From the NCBI GenBank assembly GCA_020721065.1, contig DYNM01000020.1, positions 1 to 49,476 on the forward strand: a stretch of 49,476 nucleotides of DNA. The letters run 5' to 3'. Shown one piece after another: positions 34,635-42,362 of the stretch. A program made the position numbers and the translations under genes. Numbering within the stretch: position 1 is the first letter of the stretch; each line of letters begins with the position of its first letter. The notes beneath the pieces were generated by a model. It was not told where the DNA came from. It worked only from the letters and a program-made list of their open reading frames with translations, and searched no databases. This DNA comes from Thiocystis violascens (GTDB taxonomy: Bacteria; Pseudomonadota; Gammaproteobacteria; Chromatiales; Chromatiaceae).

Positions 34635-35813
34635 ATGTTAGCTAAACTCCTGAAAAACTTAGTTAAATCGGTGGCGGTGCTCGCCACTGAAGCGACCACC
34701 AGCCCGCGTCCTCAACAACCTGCTGCGCTGCGTCCCGGCAGCAGTTTTTCACCAGCGAGCACTTCTGACATGCCCGAATCCGCAGCGTTCACTCCGCGTC
34801 TTGATCCGCAGCTCAACCGCAACGTCGTCGAAATTACCCGCGATGGCGTCACTTATCGCATTCCGGCGCGGCTCGGCGCGGAAGGACGTTATGAAATCAC
34901 CGGCATTTTATCGGTCGGTGGTTTTGGCGTGATTTATCAAGGCTGCGACCGGCGCTTATTTCATAAAAAAGTGTTAATTAAAGCGATTCGTTATCGGCGG
35001 CGGCATTTAAGCGTCCCGAATAATCACGCAGTGTTAGCGGATATTGCTGAACAGCGCCAACGTTTTCAGCACGAGCGCAAAATGCTTTTGGCTGGTTATC
35101 GGCGCGGTATTGCTGGAATGCCGCTATTGCTGGATGTCGTGACCGATTTTGGTTTGGATTTACGCGGCCCACATCAAGATATGGCTGGCAATTCGCATTA
35201 CTACGAATTGGATGAACAATGGCGCACTGAACCGTATTTAGTGTTGAGTTATATCGACGGCCAACCGATGAGTAAAGTGTTAAATCAAACGCAGTTTAAT
35301 CACAATCGGCTGGGCAATACCAAACAAGTGATTTTACAAATTGGACGGATGTTAAAAGAATTCCATCAAGAAGAAATCATCAACGGAAAAGCTATCAGCT
35401 TTGTTTATCAAGACCTCAAACCAGATAACATCATTTTTAGCCGCGAAAAGCAGCCGATTTTAATTGATTGTGGTGGTTTTGCCGTGCGCGTAAATGGTGA
35501 AACTGGCGTTGAATTTGCCCGCACCGGCACGCCGGGTTATCAACCGCCCGAATTCATCAATGGCACCCCGATTGAGCGCATTGATGGTCGCGCTGATGTC
35601 TTTTCATTAGGAATGACGATTTACCATTTACTCAGTGGCGTTGCGCCCAAAGCCGATGCGCAAGGTTATTCAATTGTAGACCCCGCCGTAATGCAGCAAT
35701 TACAACAACCTTGGCGAGAGTGGATTGAACAAGCAATTCAACCGAATCCGCACCAGCGATTTGCAACACTAGATCAAGCAATTGATGTTTCGCACAAATT
35801 ACCTTTGAAATAA
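34635..35813 (+). CDS. Ser/Thr protein kinase
   Basis: A 392-aa Hanks-type kinase. After an 85-residue Pro/Ser-rich linker come the Gly loop SVGGFGVIYQG (93-103), the ATP Lys116 in VLIKAI, the helix-C Glu148, the catalytic loop YQDLKPDN (258-265), DCG (278-280) in place of DFG, and GTPGYQPPEF (activation segment end). The catalytic Asp, Asn and metal Asp are all present, so it should be active in spite of the Y-Q-D and D-C-G variants. It follows the FHA-like gene by 5 bp. It is the kinase partner of the PP2C protein. Confidence 0.9.
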   Translation: MLAKLLKNLVKSVAVLATEATTSPRPQQPAALRPGSSFSPASTSDMPESAAFTPRLDPQLNRNVVEITRDGVTYRIPARLGAEGRYEITGILSVGGFGVIYQGCDRRLFHKKVLIKAIRYRRRHLSVPNNHAVLADIAEQRQRFQHERKMLLAGYRRGIAGMPLLLDVVTDFGLDLRGPHQDMAGNSHYYELDEQWRTEPYLVLSYIDGQPMSKVLNQTQFNHNRLGNTKQVILQIGRMLKEFHQEEIINGKAISFVYQDLKPDNIIFSREKQPILIDCGGFAVRVNGETGVEFARTGTPGYQPPEFINGTPIERIDGRADVFSLGMTIYHLLSGVAPKADAQGYSIVDPAVMQQLQQPWREWIEQAIQPNPHQRFATLDQAIDVSHKLPLK

Positions 35814-35836
35814 GCTGCCTGCTAAGGAGTGCTCAC

Positions 35837-37333
35837 ATGAATTTTACGCTAAATACACCAATTGTTGATGCACAGGGTGAATGCCGCTGGCAAGTGGAAC
35901 GTCCATTAGAAACCTTAACCAATTTAAGATTTTGGGAAGTGCGCGATCAAACTTCGGCGCTGGCGCAACGTAAATTGCGCTTAATGACTTTGGATTATTC
36001 CAATCTGCCTGCGAACGACCGCGATTTTGCCATTCAACAATTGCGTGACAGCTTGCGGAGAATGATTCAAACGTTGAGCGAAGGTAACTACACTTTTTTA
36101 CCGGAGCCGGTGGATTTAATGACATTTGGCAATCATATTGATCCAATGGATACCAAATTGAGAGCGCATGAGTTGGGATTGGTATATGCGCAAAGTGACG
36201 GCGATAAACTCAAACCAGTGCGCAATGAAAAAGGCGTTATCAATACCGGCTTGTTGGGTAAAATGATCCGCGCTACGTTAAAAATGTTGGCGCAATTACA
36301 CCGCAATCAGGTAGTGATTCAAGCATTGCCGCGCACCCAAATTCGCTTAAATGCAGTCACCTATCAGCCGTATTTTGTGGGCATTCAAACCTTGATTAAA
36401 ATGGATGATTTTCAAGGCTTCAATCAGAATCGCGCTGGATTAACGCCGAGCGTTGTTTTTGCTGCACCCGAATCATTTGATCCGCGTGGGCGCTTAACTC
36501 CCGCTACTGATATTTATGCGCTGGGTAAATTGGCGCTGCAATTGTTACTCGGCACCGAATTTGTTAATTATTTTACACCACAAGCGCCATTTCCAGACAA
36601 TGTGCAAAACATTATCAACCAATTAAATTTGCCAGCACCTTGGCCGCGGTTTCTCGCTACCTGTTTACAAAAAGACCCGAAACAACGCTTTCAAAGTGCA
36701 TTTGAAGCCGAGCAATTTTTGTTATCACCAGAACGACAAAAAGTTATTCAACAGCAACGTGCCGCAGCGACTGCGCCGCGAACTCAAACGCCTACACATT
36801 CAGGGCAAACTGCGGCACCAGCGCAGAAATGGATTTATCGAGAAAATCCGCAATTGCCAGATGCGATGTTATTAGTGTGGGGTGAACGACTGACCAGTAA
36901 AGATCAGCAGTTTAATTTCATAAAATTGTACAGCGATTATCAAAACAGTTATAACCTGCGCCCGCGCTTGTTTTTCCAAACGCAACACACGGGAACGGTA
37001 AATGACAATCCGTTTTTTGTAATGCTGCAAAATCAATTCAAATTCACAGTCATACCATTACAACAGAATCCAGTTGGCGTGTTACATCATGCGCTTGATC
37101 CGCATTTGTCAACGCTGCGCAATGTGATTGTGGTCGGTGGTGCGGATGAAGCGGGAGTGCAATCGCTATTGCAACATCCGCACGCTGGTAAGTGGCGGAT
37201 TCATTGGGTTCGCGGTGCTGGCAATTGGAATCCAACCACGCGGGTGGAAACGGTGACGAATTTAGCCAATTATTTACGAGTGAAAAAACGTGAATATAGT
37301 GCCGCTGCATCAAATTGCGCCGCGCTGGAATGA
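35837..37333 (+). CDS. Pseudokinase with C-terminal domain of unknown function
   Basis: A 498-aa protein. Residues 1-300 follow a kinase fold: AQLHRNQVVIQALPRTQIRL stands where HRD...KxxN should be, and no Asp remains there; there is no DFG; but the C-lobe block VVFAAPESFDPRGRLTPATD and IYALGKLALQLLLG is clear. It is thus a pseudokinase. A Gln/Ala/Thr linker (305-330) leads to a domain (about 335-485) with VVGGADEAGVQSLLQHPHAG and GKWRIHWVRG, with alternating strands and helices, perhaps a Rossmann- or PIN-like fold. An AAGGAG site precedes the ATG. Its 3' end overlaps the GTG start of the next, interrupted gene. Confidence 0.8.
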   Translation: MNFTLNTPIVDAQGECRWQVERPLETLTNLRFWEVRDQTSALAQRKLRLMTLDYSNLPANDRDFAIQQLRDSLRRMIQTLSEGNYTFLPEPVDLMTFGNHIDPMDTKLRAHELGLVYAQSDGDKLKPVRNEKGVINTGLLGKMIRATLKMLAQLHRNQVVIQALPRTQIRLNAVTYQPYFVGIQTLIKMDDFQGFNQNRAGLTPSVVFAAPESFDPRGRLTPATDIYALGKLALQLLLGTEFVNYFTPQAPFPDNVQNIINQLNLPAPWPRFLATCLQKDPKQRFQSAFEAEQFLLSPERQKVIQQQRAAATAPRTQTPTHSGQTAAPAQKWIYRENPQLPDAMLLVWGERLTSKDQQFNFIKLYSDYQNSYNLRPRLFFQTQHTGTVNDNPFFVMLQNQFKFTVIPLQQNPVGVLHHALDPHLSTLRNVIVVGGADEAGVQSLLQHPHAGKWRIHWVRGAGNWNPTTRVETVTNLANYLRVKKREYSAAASNCAALE

Positions 37334-37434
37334 AGTGCTCACGCCATTTCGAGCACGGGATTATGTTCAGGCGCTTGCCGTTGCGCAGCAATTTGTTGCT
37401 GAACTTGAGAGTGAATTATTGCCGTATCATTGGG
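37290..37434 (+). pseudogene. 5' fragment of an interrupted gene
   Basis: Starts at a GTG inside the end of the pseudokinase gene (44-bp overlap) and reads MNIVPLHQIAPRWNEVLTPF, then a helix ending ELESELLPYHW. At 37435 the frame enters a CRISPR repeat. A protein-like frame in the same phase reappears at about 37981 (FAYVHKLDADPETGADSVEH). The simplest reading is one gene of about 245 codons split by a foreign segment of about 545 bp. No family recognised. Confidence 0.65.
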
Positions 37435-37544
37435 GTTTCAATCCTTGTTGTAATGGATTTAGCGTTGCAACTCCCTGCACCGAACGATGTACTCCATGAA
37501 TACGCTGGTTTCAATCCTTATTATAATGGATTTAGCGTTGCAAC
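37435..37544. CRISPR. Two-repeat CRISPR mini-array with one spacer
   Basis: Two 37-bp repeats (37435-37471 and 37508-37544) begin GTTTCAATCC and end GGATTTAGCGTTGCAAC. They differ at only two positions (G/A at repeat positions 13 and 16). The 36-bp spacer between them (37472-37507) is unique in the window. Repeat length, spacer length and the GTTTCAATCC start are typical of type III and type I arrays processed by Cas6. No cas gene or leader is adjacent; the type III-D operon is 12 kb away. The array lies inside a broken gene. Confidence 0.8.
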
Positions 37545-37650
37545 CGTTGACAACGATAAATCAAAAATTAATTTGGAGTCAAACCCAAAATTAAAAAATT
37601 ATTTCCTTTGTTTTATTTATTCTTCGTGATTAAATTTTCGCTTTTTTCAA

Positions 37651-37975
37651 TCACGCACCCAAACATTCGTCACGAAAATAAAACACCACTGAGTGTCCGG
37701 GTGTCGCCGCCCGCTGCCACTGCGCGAATCGCACCAGAAGGTCGTCACCCTCCATTGCCGCGACTACGCAAGTCCTGAAGCGGCTGCCGGTGCCGCAGTC
37801 GCGCAGCGCACGAAAACGGCAGCGCCGACGCAACGCCAATCCAATGCACCGATCCCGTCACGAGCGTATCCGCCATCAGAAGCGGATGATCGTGATTTTA
37901 CTCTAAAATCAAAGCGTTATGCTCTGCATCCTTCGCCGCCACATACCACGCTCCTTCTCGCCCCGCCGCCCACAC
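37651..37975 (-). pseudogene. mnmA: Decayed 3' end of mnmA (tRNA 2-thiouridylase)
   Basis: On the minus strand three pieces in two frames match the C-terminal third of MnmA: GREGAWYVAAKDAEHNALIL, then after an in-frame TAA the block DHPLLMADTLVTGSVHWIGV and PFSCAARLRHRQP, then after a frameshift GDDLLVRFA and QRAATPGHSVVFY with DECLGA and a stop. MnmA normally has a TPGQSVVFY-x-G-x-CLGGG ending. The piece holds a stop, at least one frameshift and no 5' part, so it is a relic. It lies next to the CRISPR mini-array inside the interrupted gene. Confidence 0.75.
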
Positions 37976-38033
37976 CCACTGTTTTGCCTACGTTCACAAG
38001 CTCGATGCTGATCCTGAAACGGGCGCAGACAGT

Positions 38034-38570
38034 GTGGAACATTTATTGCGCTGGGTTACGGCAGCAGTGCGCGAATTGTCAGCGCCGCCGCCAGTGCCGC
38101 CAAAGTTGCTGCTGTTGAGTGGCGAGCCGGACGCGGCGGCGACGCTTAATCTGGCGATTTACGGCGTGATTATCATTTTGCAGCGCACTTTTTCGACGCG
38201 AGCTAGTGTGCGCGACGCCCTGACGCAAGTGCTGGTAATAGCGCCCATGCCGCAAATCATTGTGTGCTGTGATGGGCGCGACGAATTGCGCCCGTCTATT
38301 TTATATCTTGCCAATCATCATCCTTTTCGCTTACTTGATTTAACGCAGCCACAATGGGAATTGCATTTACAAACTGCTTTACAAGAAGCGTATTTGTGGT
38401 ATGGACAAACAGAAATTCAATTAGCTGATGCGGATGCGTTGCAACGAATGCACCTTATTTTACCGGAGGACTTTGGTTTAAAAGATGGCGATGAATTATT
38501 CGATGAATATGATGAAGGCACAAGTGGAATAGATGATACTGCGGATGGCTGCGGAAATGATGCGCCATGA
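38034..38570 (+). CDS. 3' part of the interrupted gene (possible shortened CDS)
   Basis: The coding frame is protein-like from about 37981 (FAYVHKLDADPE) and can start only at the GTG at 38034, giving 178 aa. The product has VPPKLLLLSGEPDAAATLNL, a hydrophobic strand YGVIIILQRTF, IIVCCDGRDELRPSILYLAN and an acidic tail, which suggests an alpha/beta fold. No family recognised. It shares its reading phase with the 5' fragment at 37290. The stop overlaps the PIN gene start (ATGA). Whether this truncated form is made is unknown. Confidence 0.55.
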   Translation: MEHLLRWVTAAVRELSAPPPVPPKLLLLSGEPDAAATLNLAIYGVIIILQRTFSTRASVRDALTQVLVIAPMPQIIVCCDGRDELRPSILYLANHHPFRLLDLTQPQWELHLQTALQEAYLWYGQTEIQLADADALQRMHLILPEDFGLKDGDELFDEYDEGTSGIDDTADGCGNDAP

Positions 38571-39184
38571 AGCCAATTTATTTAATTGATACCAATATCT
38601 TATGTCAGTGGTTGACGGCATATTTGCCTAACTTTCAACAAAATAATCCGCATTTCCGCCTTATCAGCGCCAATAAAATCCGCCAGTTGATTGAAGGCGG
38701 CGATTATCGCATTTATGTGCCTGATGTCGTGTGGGCAGAGTTTTTAGGCGTCACGCTACATAAAAATATGGATGTTTCCGCTGATTTTGAGCAGTTTCAA
38801 TTGTGGTTGTTTCGTTATCAATCTTATATCAAACAGATGCAAAGATTTATTATCCGCCAGCATCAGTTTTTTCAGTGGCCAGATACAAAGAAATCTCCGC
38901 ATGTGTTAGCGACAAATTTAAGTGATGATGCGCAACTGATCGACTTGCCAACGTTTCAATGGTTGAAAAATAAACCTGAGAATTATGCTGGGCAAATTAA
39001 ACTATTTGATGGAATGGATGCCACGATTTTGATTTATTTAGATGCGTTGGCGCAATTGCATCCACAGCAGATCATCACGCTGTACACCGCCGATAAGGCT
39101 TTGGCGCGGATTTTGGCACGGGTGAAAGTCCGTCATATTGACTGGTTTGCACAGAATACTGCCGCAAGCTATGCGCTCAAATAA
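38567..39184 (+). CDS. PIN-domain protein, likely RNase
   Basis: A 205-aa protein with the four acidic positions of a PIN nuclease: Asp in YLIDTNILCQWL, Glu in VVWAEFLG, Asp in KLFDGMDATIL and Asp in LYTADKALARIL. Unlike VapC toxins there is no small antitoxin gene before it; it is the last gene of the phosphatase-kinase operon, with an ATGA overlap to the preceding gene and a strong terminator just after. It is longer than VapC (about 130 aa) owing to an insert around residues 70-130. It may be the effector whose activity the kinase/phosphatase pair controls. Confidence 0.82.
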   Translation: MKPIYLIDTNILCQWLTAYLPNFQQNNPHFRLISANKIRQLIEGGDYRIYVPDVVWAEFLGVTLHKNMDVSADFEQFQLWLFRYQSYIKQMQRFIIRQHQFFQWPDTKKSPHVLATNLSDDAQLIDLPTFQWLKNKPENYAGQIKLFDGMDATILIYLDALAQLHPQQIITLYTADKALARILARVKVRHIDWFAQNTAASYALK

Positions 39185-39401
39185 ACGCACTGCTGGCGCT
39201 ATAAAAACCCGCTCCCAATTGAGGTGGTGAGCGGGTTTTTATTTGCTTCATTGCAGCAGTTTCGTTTAATAATATGTGTTTTAGCGTTGCCGCCAGCAAA
39301 CGCGGAAACCATGCCAATGGCACACCGAGTGTCCTGCCGTCGTGTAATTCAACCCATAAATTGTTGTCATCAATACGGACATTTTTAGGTAACATACACA
39401 T
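39177..39401 (-). pseudogene. Truncated DUF2442 gene
   Basis: The first 40 residues fit DUF2442 well (VRIDDNNLWVELHDGRTLGV then PLAWFPRLLAAT), and an AGAGGA site precedes the ATG. The usual end of the family (G-x-G-I-H-W-x-x-x-D-E-D) is missing; the frame instead runs through the terminator hairpin of the opposite operon. DUF2442 proteins are commonly paired with DUF4160 proteins as toxin-antitoxin-like units; no partner is seen. Confidence 0.65.
39203..39240 (+). terminator. Strong terminator after the PIN gene
   Basis: Arms AAAAACCCGCTC (39203-39214) and GAGCGGGTTTTT (39229-39240) form a perfect 12-bp stem with a 14-nt loop and a T-run, 19 bp after the PIN stop. The symmetry lets it work on both strands. 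It closes the phosphatase-kinase operon. Confidence 0.9.
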
Positions 39402-39433
39402 GCTGATTCCTCTTTAATGCGCGACTCAACGCC

Positions 39434-42313
39434 ATGACTCCAGATGAATTTATTGCTAAATGGCAATCTACCACATTAAAAGAACGTTCTGCTGCACAAG
39501 AACATTTTCTTGATTTGTGCCAATTATTAAACGAACCAACACCGGCATCAATTGATCCAACCGGCGAGTTTTATTGCTTTGAAAAAGGAGCAAAGAAAAC
39601 GACTGGCGGTGATGGTTGGGCGGACGTGTGGAAACGCGATCATTTCGGTTGGGAATATAAAGGCAAACGCAAAAATTTGAATGAAGCATTTGTCCAGCTC
39701 CATCGCTACGCTCCGGCATTGGAAAACCCGCCATTGCTCATTGTTTCCGATATGGAGCGGATTATTATTCACACGGCATTTAATGGGACGGTTTCTAAAG
39801 AACATGTGTTGCAGTTGGAAGATTTGCGCAATCCTGACAAATTAAAGTTATTAAAATGGGCATTTTCTGAACCGGAGCGGTTGCGCCCAACGCTCACCAC
39901 TGCAACATTAACAGAAAACGCGGCGCGACAATTTGGTCAATTGGCGCAAACATTATGTGAACGTGGTCACGATACCCAACAGGTTGCGCATTTTTGCCAG
40001 CAAATTTTATTTTGTTTTTTTGCTGAAGATATTGGTTTATTACCCAATCAATCGTTTAGTAAGTTATTGGAAATTGGGCAGAAGCGTTTGGAGAATTTGC
40101 TGCCAATGCTCACCAATTTATTTAATACGATGGCAATTGGCGGATTCTTTGGCATTGAAGAAATTGATTGGTTTAATGGCGGATTGTTTGATGTAGTAAC
40201 ACCACTGCCATTAACCCGCGATGATGTGCGAATGTTGCGCGAATTGGCGCGATTGAATTGGTCAGCCATTGAGCCAAGTATTTTTGGCACTTTATTTGAG
40301 CGCGGACTTGATCCCAATCAACGTGAACAACTTGGTGCGCATTACACCGACCCAGAATCCATTATGCGGTTGCTCAATCCGGTGGTGCTTGATCCATTAA
40401 GAGAATATTGGCATCTTCAAAAGATTGAAATCGCAGCGTTAATGAAAAAAGCGGATGCTGCAAAATCAGCAAGCGCCCGCACTAAAGCAATGAAACCAGC
40501 GCAAGCATTGCTATCAACGGTATTTGAAAAGTTGCAAAATTTTCGCGTCCTTGATCCAGCGTGTGGTTCGGGAAACTTTTTGTTATTGGCATTGCGCGGA
40601 TTGAAAGATTTGGAACACGAGGTAATTTTAGACTCTGAGCGTTTGGGATTGCCGCGCAGCTTTATCTCGGTTGGGCCGGAAAACGTGTTGGGTATTGAAT
40701 TGAATCCCTATGCTGCTGAATTAGCACGGGTGACAGTGTGGATTGGTGAAATTCAATGGATGCTAAATCACGGGTTTTCATTGGCAAAAAATCCAATTCT
40801 GAAAACCATCAATATCATTGACCAACGTGATGCAGTTGTGAATGCAGATGGTTCGGAACCGAATTGGCCAACCGCTGATGTCATTGTCGGCAATCCACCG
40901 TTTTTAGGCGGTAGTAAAAAGCGCGGTGTATTGGGTGATGATTATTTTTCAACATTGGGAACTATTTATGCTGGGCGCATTCCCGCAGGTGCGGATTTGG
41001 TGACGTATTGGTTTGAAAAGGCGCGGGCGCAGATTGAAATGGGAAAAGCTAAAGCCGCTGGTTTAGTATCAACGAATTCAATTCGCGGTGGTGCAAATCG
41101 TCAAGTATTGGAGCGCATTTGTAAAACAACGACCATTTTTAATGCGTGGTCAGATGAGCCTTGGATTAACAGCGGCGCTGCGGTGCGCGTCAGTTTGATT
41201 TGCTTTGGGAATACAGAATTAACGCCAGTGTTGAATGGTGAAAAAGTTGCAGCAATTTATGCTGACTTAACGGCTGGTACAATTGAAGCCAATTCGGATT
41301 TAACAGACGCCAACACATTGACTGAAAATGCTGGCGTTGCTTTTCAAGGATCGCAAAAAATTGGCGCTTTCGATATTGCAGGTGAGTTAGCACGGGACTG
41401 GTTACTATTGCCAAATCCGCACAACAAACCTAATAGCGACGTATTAAAACCAAGCTGGAATGGGTTAGATGTAACGCGCCGCCAGCGTGATGGTTGGATT
41501 ATTGATTTTAATGTGAAAATGCCAGAAATAGATGCAGCTTTTTATGAAGCGCCATTTGATTATGTCGTAACAAATGTTAAAGCAGAGCGCATTAAAAACC
41601 CGCGATTAGTGAGAGCAAAATACTGGTGGCGTCACGGTGATCCGCAACCCGCAATGCGTACTGCATTGAAAGAGTTACCGCGCTACATTGCGACGCCGCA
41701 TGTTTCTAAACATCGCATTTTTGTTTGGATGCACCAATCTATTTTGCCGGATAAAATGCTGATTGTCGTTACCCGTGCTGATGACACCACTTTTGGTGTT
41801 TTGCATTCACGTTTCCATGAAATATGGGCATTACGAATGGGCACCAGTTTAGGCGCTACGCCGCGCTATACGCCGACCACGACATTTGAAACTTTTCCAT
41901 TTCCAATGGGTTTAACGCCAGCGGATACAGGCAGCGGAATTGAAACTTTATACAGCGGTGCAATGATTCCAACAGTTGCAACTGAATACCGAGATCATGC
42001 AGTCGCTATTGCTGAGGCAGCATTTCAACTTAATCAATTGCGCGAGAATTGGTTAAATCCGCCAGAATGGATTGAGCGAGTGCCGGAAGTGGTGGCGGGT
42101 TATCCTGATCGCATCATTGCGAAACCAACTTACGCAGTGCTATTAAAACAGCGCACCTTGACCAATTTGTATAACAAAAAACCGGCGTGGCTGGTGAATG
42201 CGCATCTCAAATTAGATCAAGCAGTTGCCGCAGCTTATGGCTGGTCAAATGAATTGAGCGAAACCGAAATTTTACAGCAGTTATTGGCACTCAATAAAGT
42301 GCGGAGCAGTTAA
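39434..42313 (+). CDS. Type IIL (MmeI-like) restriction-modification enzyme
   Basis: One 959-aa chain carrying cleavage, adenine methylation and target recognition. The N-terminal PD-(D/E)XK nuclease shows DGWADVWKRDHFGWEYKGKR (E-x-K near residue 74). A helical spacer with LGAHYTDPESIMRLL follows (about 300). The gamma-class N6-adenine methyltransferase has motif I DPACGSGNFLLLA (about 373) and motif IV GNPPFLGG (about 484). The target-recognition domain and helical C-terminus complete it; LGATPRYTPTTTFETFPFP is a typical MmeI-family block. Such enzymes methylate one strand and cut about 20 bp away. It starts after the terminator of the kinase operon, so it is a separate unit. Confidence 0.88.
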   Translation: MTPDEFIAKWQSTTLKERSAAQEHFLDLCQLLNEPTPASIDPTGEFYCFEKGAKKTTGGDGWADVWKRDHFGWEYKGKRKNLNEAFVQLHRYAPALENPPLLIVSDMERIIIHTAFNGTVSKEHVLQLEDLRNPDKLKLLKWAFSEPERLRPTLTTATLTENAARQFGQLAQTLCERGHDTQQVAHFCQQILFCFFAEDIGLLPNQSFSKLLEIGQKRLENLLPMLTNLFNTMAIGGFFGIEEIDWFNGGLFDVVTPLPLTRDDVRMLRELARLNWSAIEPSIFGTLFERGLDPNQREQLGAHYTDPESIMRLLNPVVLDPLREYWHLQKIEIAALMKKADAAKSASARTKAMKPAQALLSTVFEKLQNFRVLDPACGSGNFLLLALRGLKDLEHEVILDSERLGLPRSFISVGPENVLGIELNPYAAELARVTVWIGEIQWMLNHGFSLAKNPILKTINIIDQRDAVVNADGSEPNWPTADVIVGNPPFLGGSKKRGVLGDDYFSTLGTIYAGRIPAGADLVTYWFEKARAQIEMGKAKAAGLVSTNSIRGGANRQVLERICKTTTIFNAWSDEPWINSGAAVRVSLICFGNTELTPVLNGEKVAAIYADLTAGTIEANSDLTDANTLTENAGVAFQGSQKIGAFDIAGELARDWLLLPNPHNKPNSDVLKPSWNGLDVTRRQRDGWIIDFNVKMPEIDAAFYEAPFDYVVTNVKAERIKNPRLVRAKYWWRHGDPQPAMRTALKELPRYIATPHVSKHRIFVWMHQSILPDKMLIVVTRADDTTFGVLHSRFHEIWALRMGTSLGATPRYTPTTTFETFPFPMGLTPADTGSGIETLYSGAMIPTVATEYRDHAVAIAEAAFQLNQLRENWLNPPEWIERVPEVVAGYPDRIIAKPTYAVLLKQRTLTNLYNKKPAWLVNAHLKLDQAVAAAYGWSNELSETEILQQLLALNKVRSS

Positions 42314-42362
42314 ACAATTTTGGTGCGTGTGCGCAAAATCATTCAACTGCTGGATGCGTGGT

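Noticed and set aside
37435..37544. Reading the 37290 gene through the CRISPR repeats as a real protein end
   Set aside because: The frame passes through both repeat and spacer and gives a Cys/Thr-rich tail unlike the preceding helix.
37693..38118. Plus-strand frame of 141 codons right of the mini-array
   Set aside because: The opposite strand carries recognisable MnmA blocks and the frame itself is Pro/Arg-rich; the real plus-strand coding frame from 37981 is in another phase.
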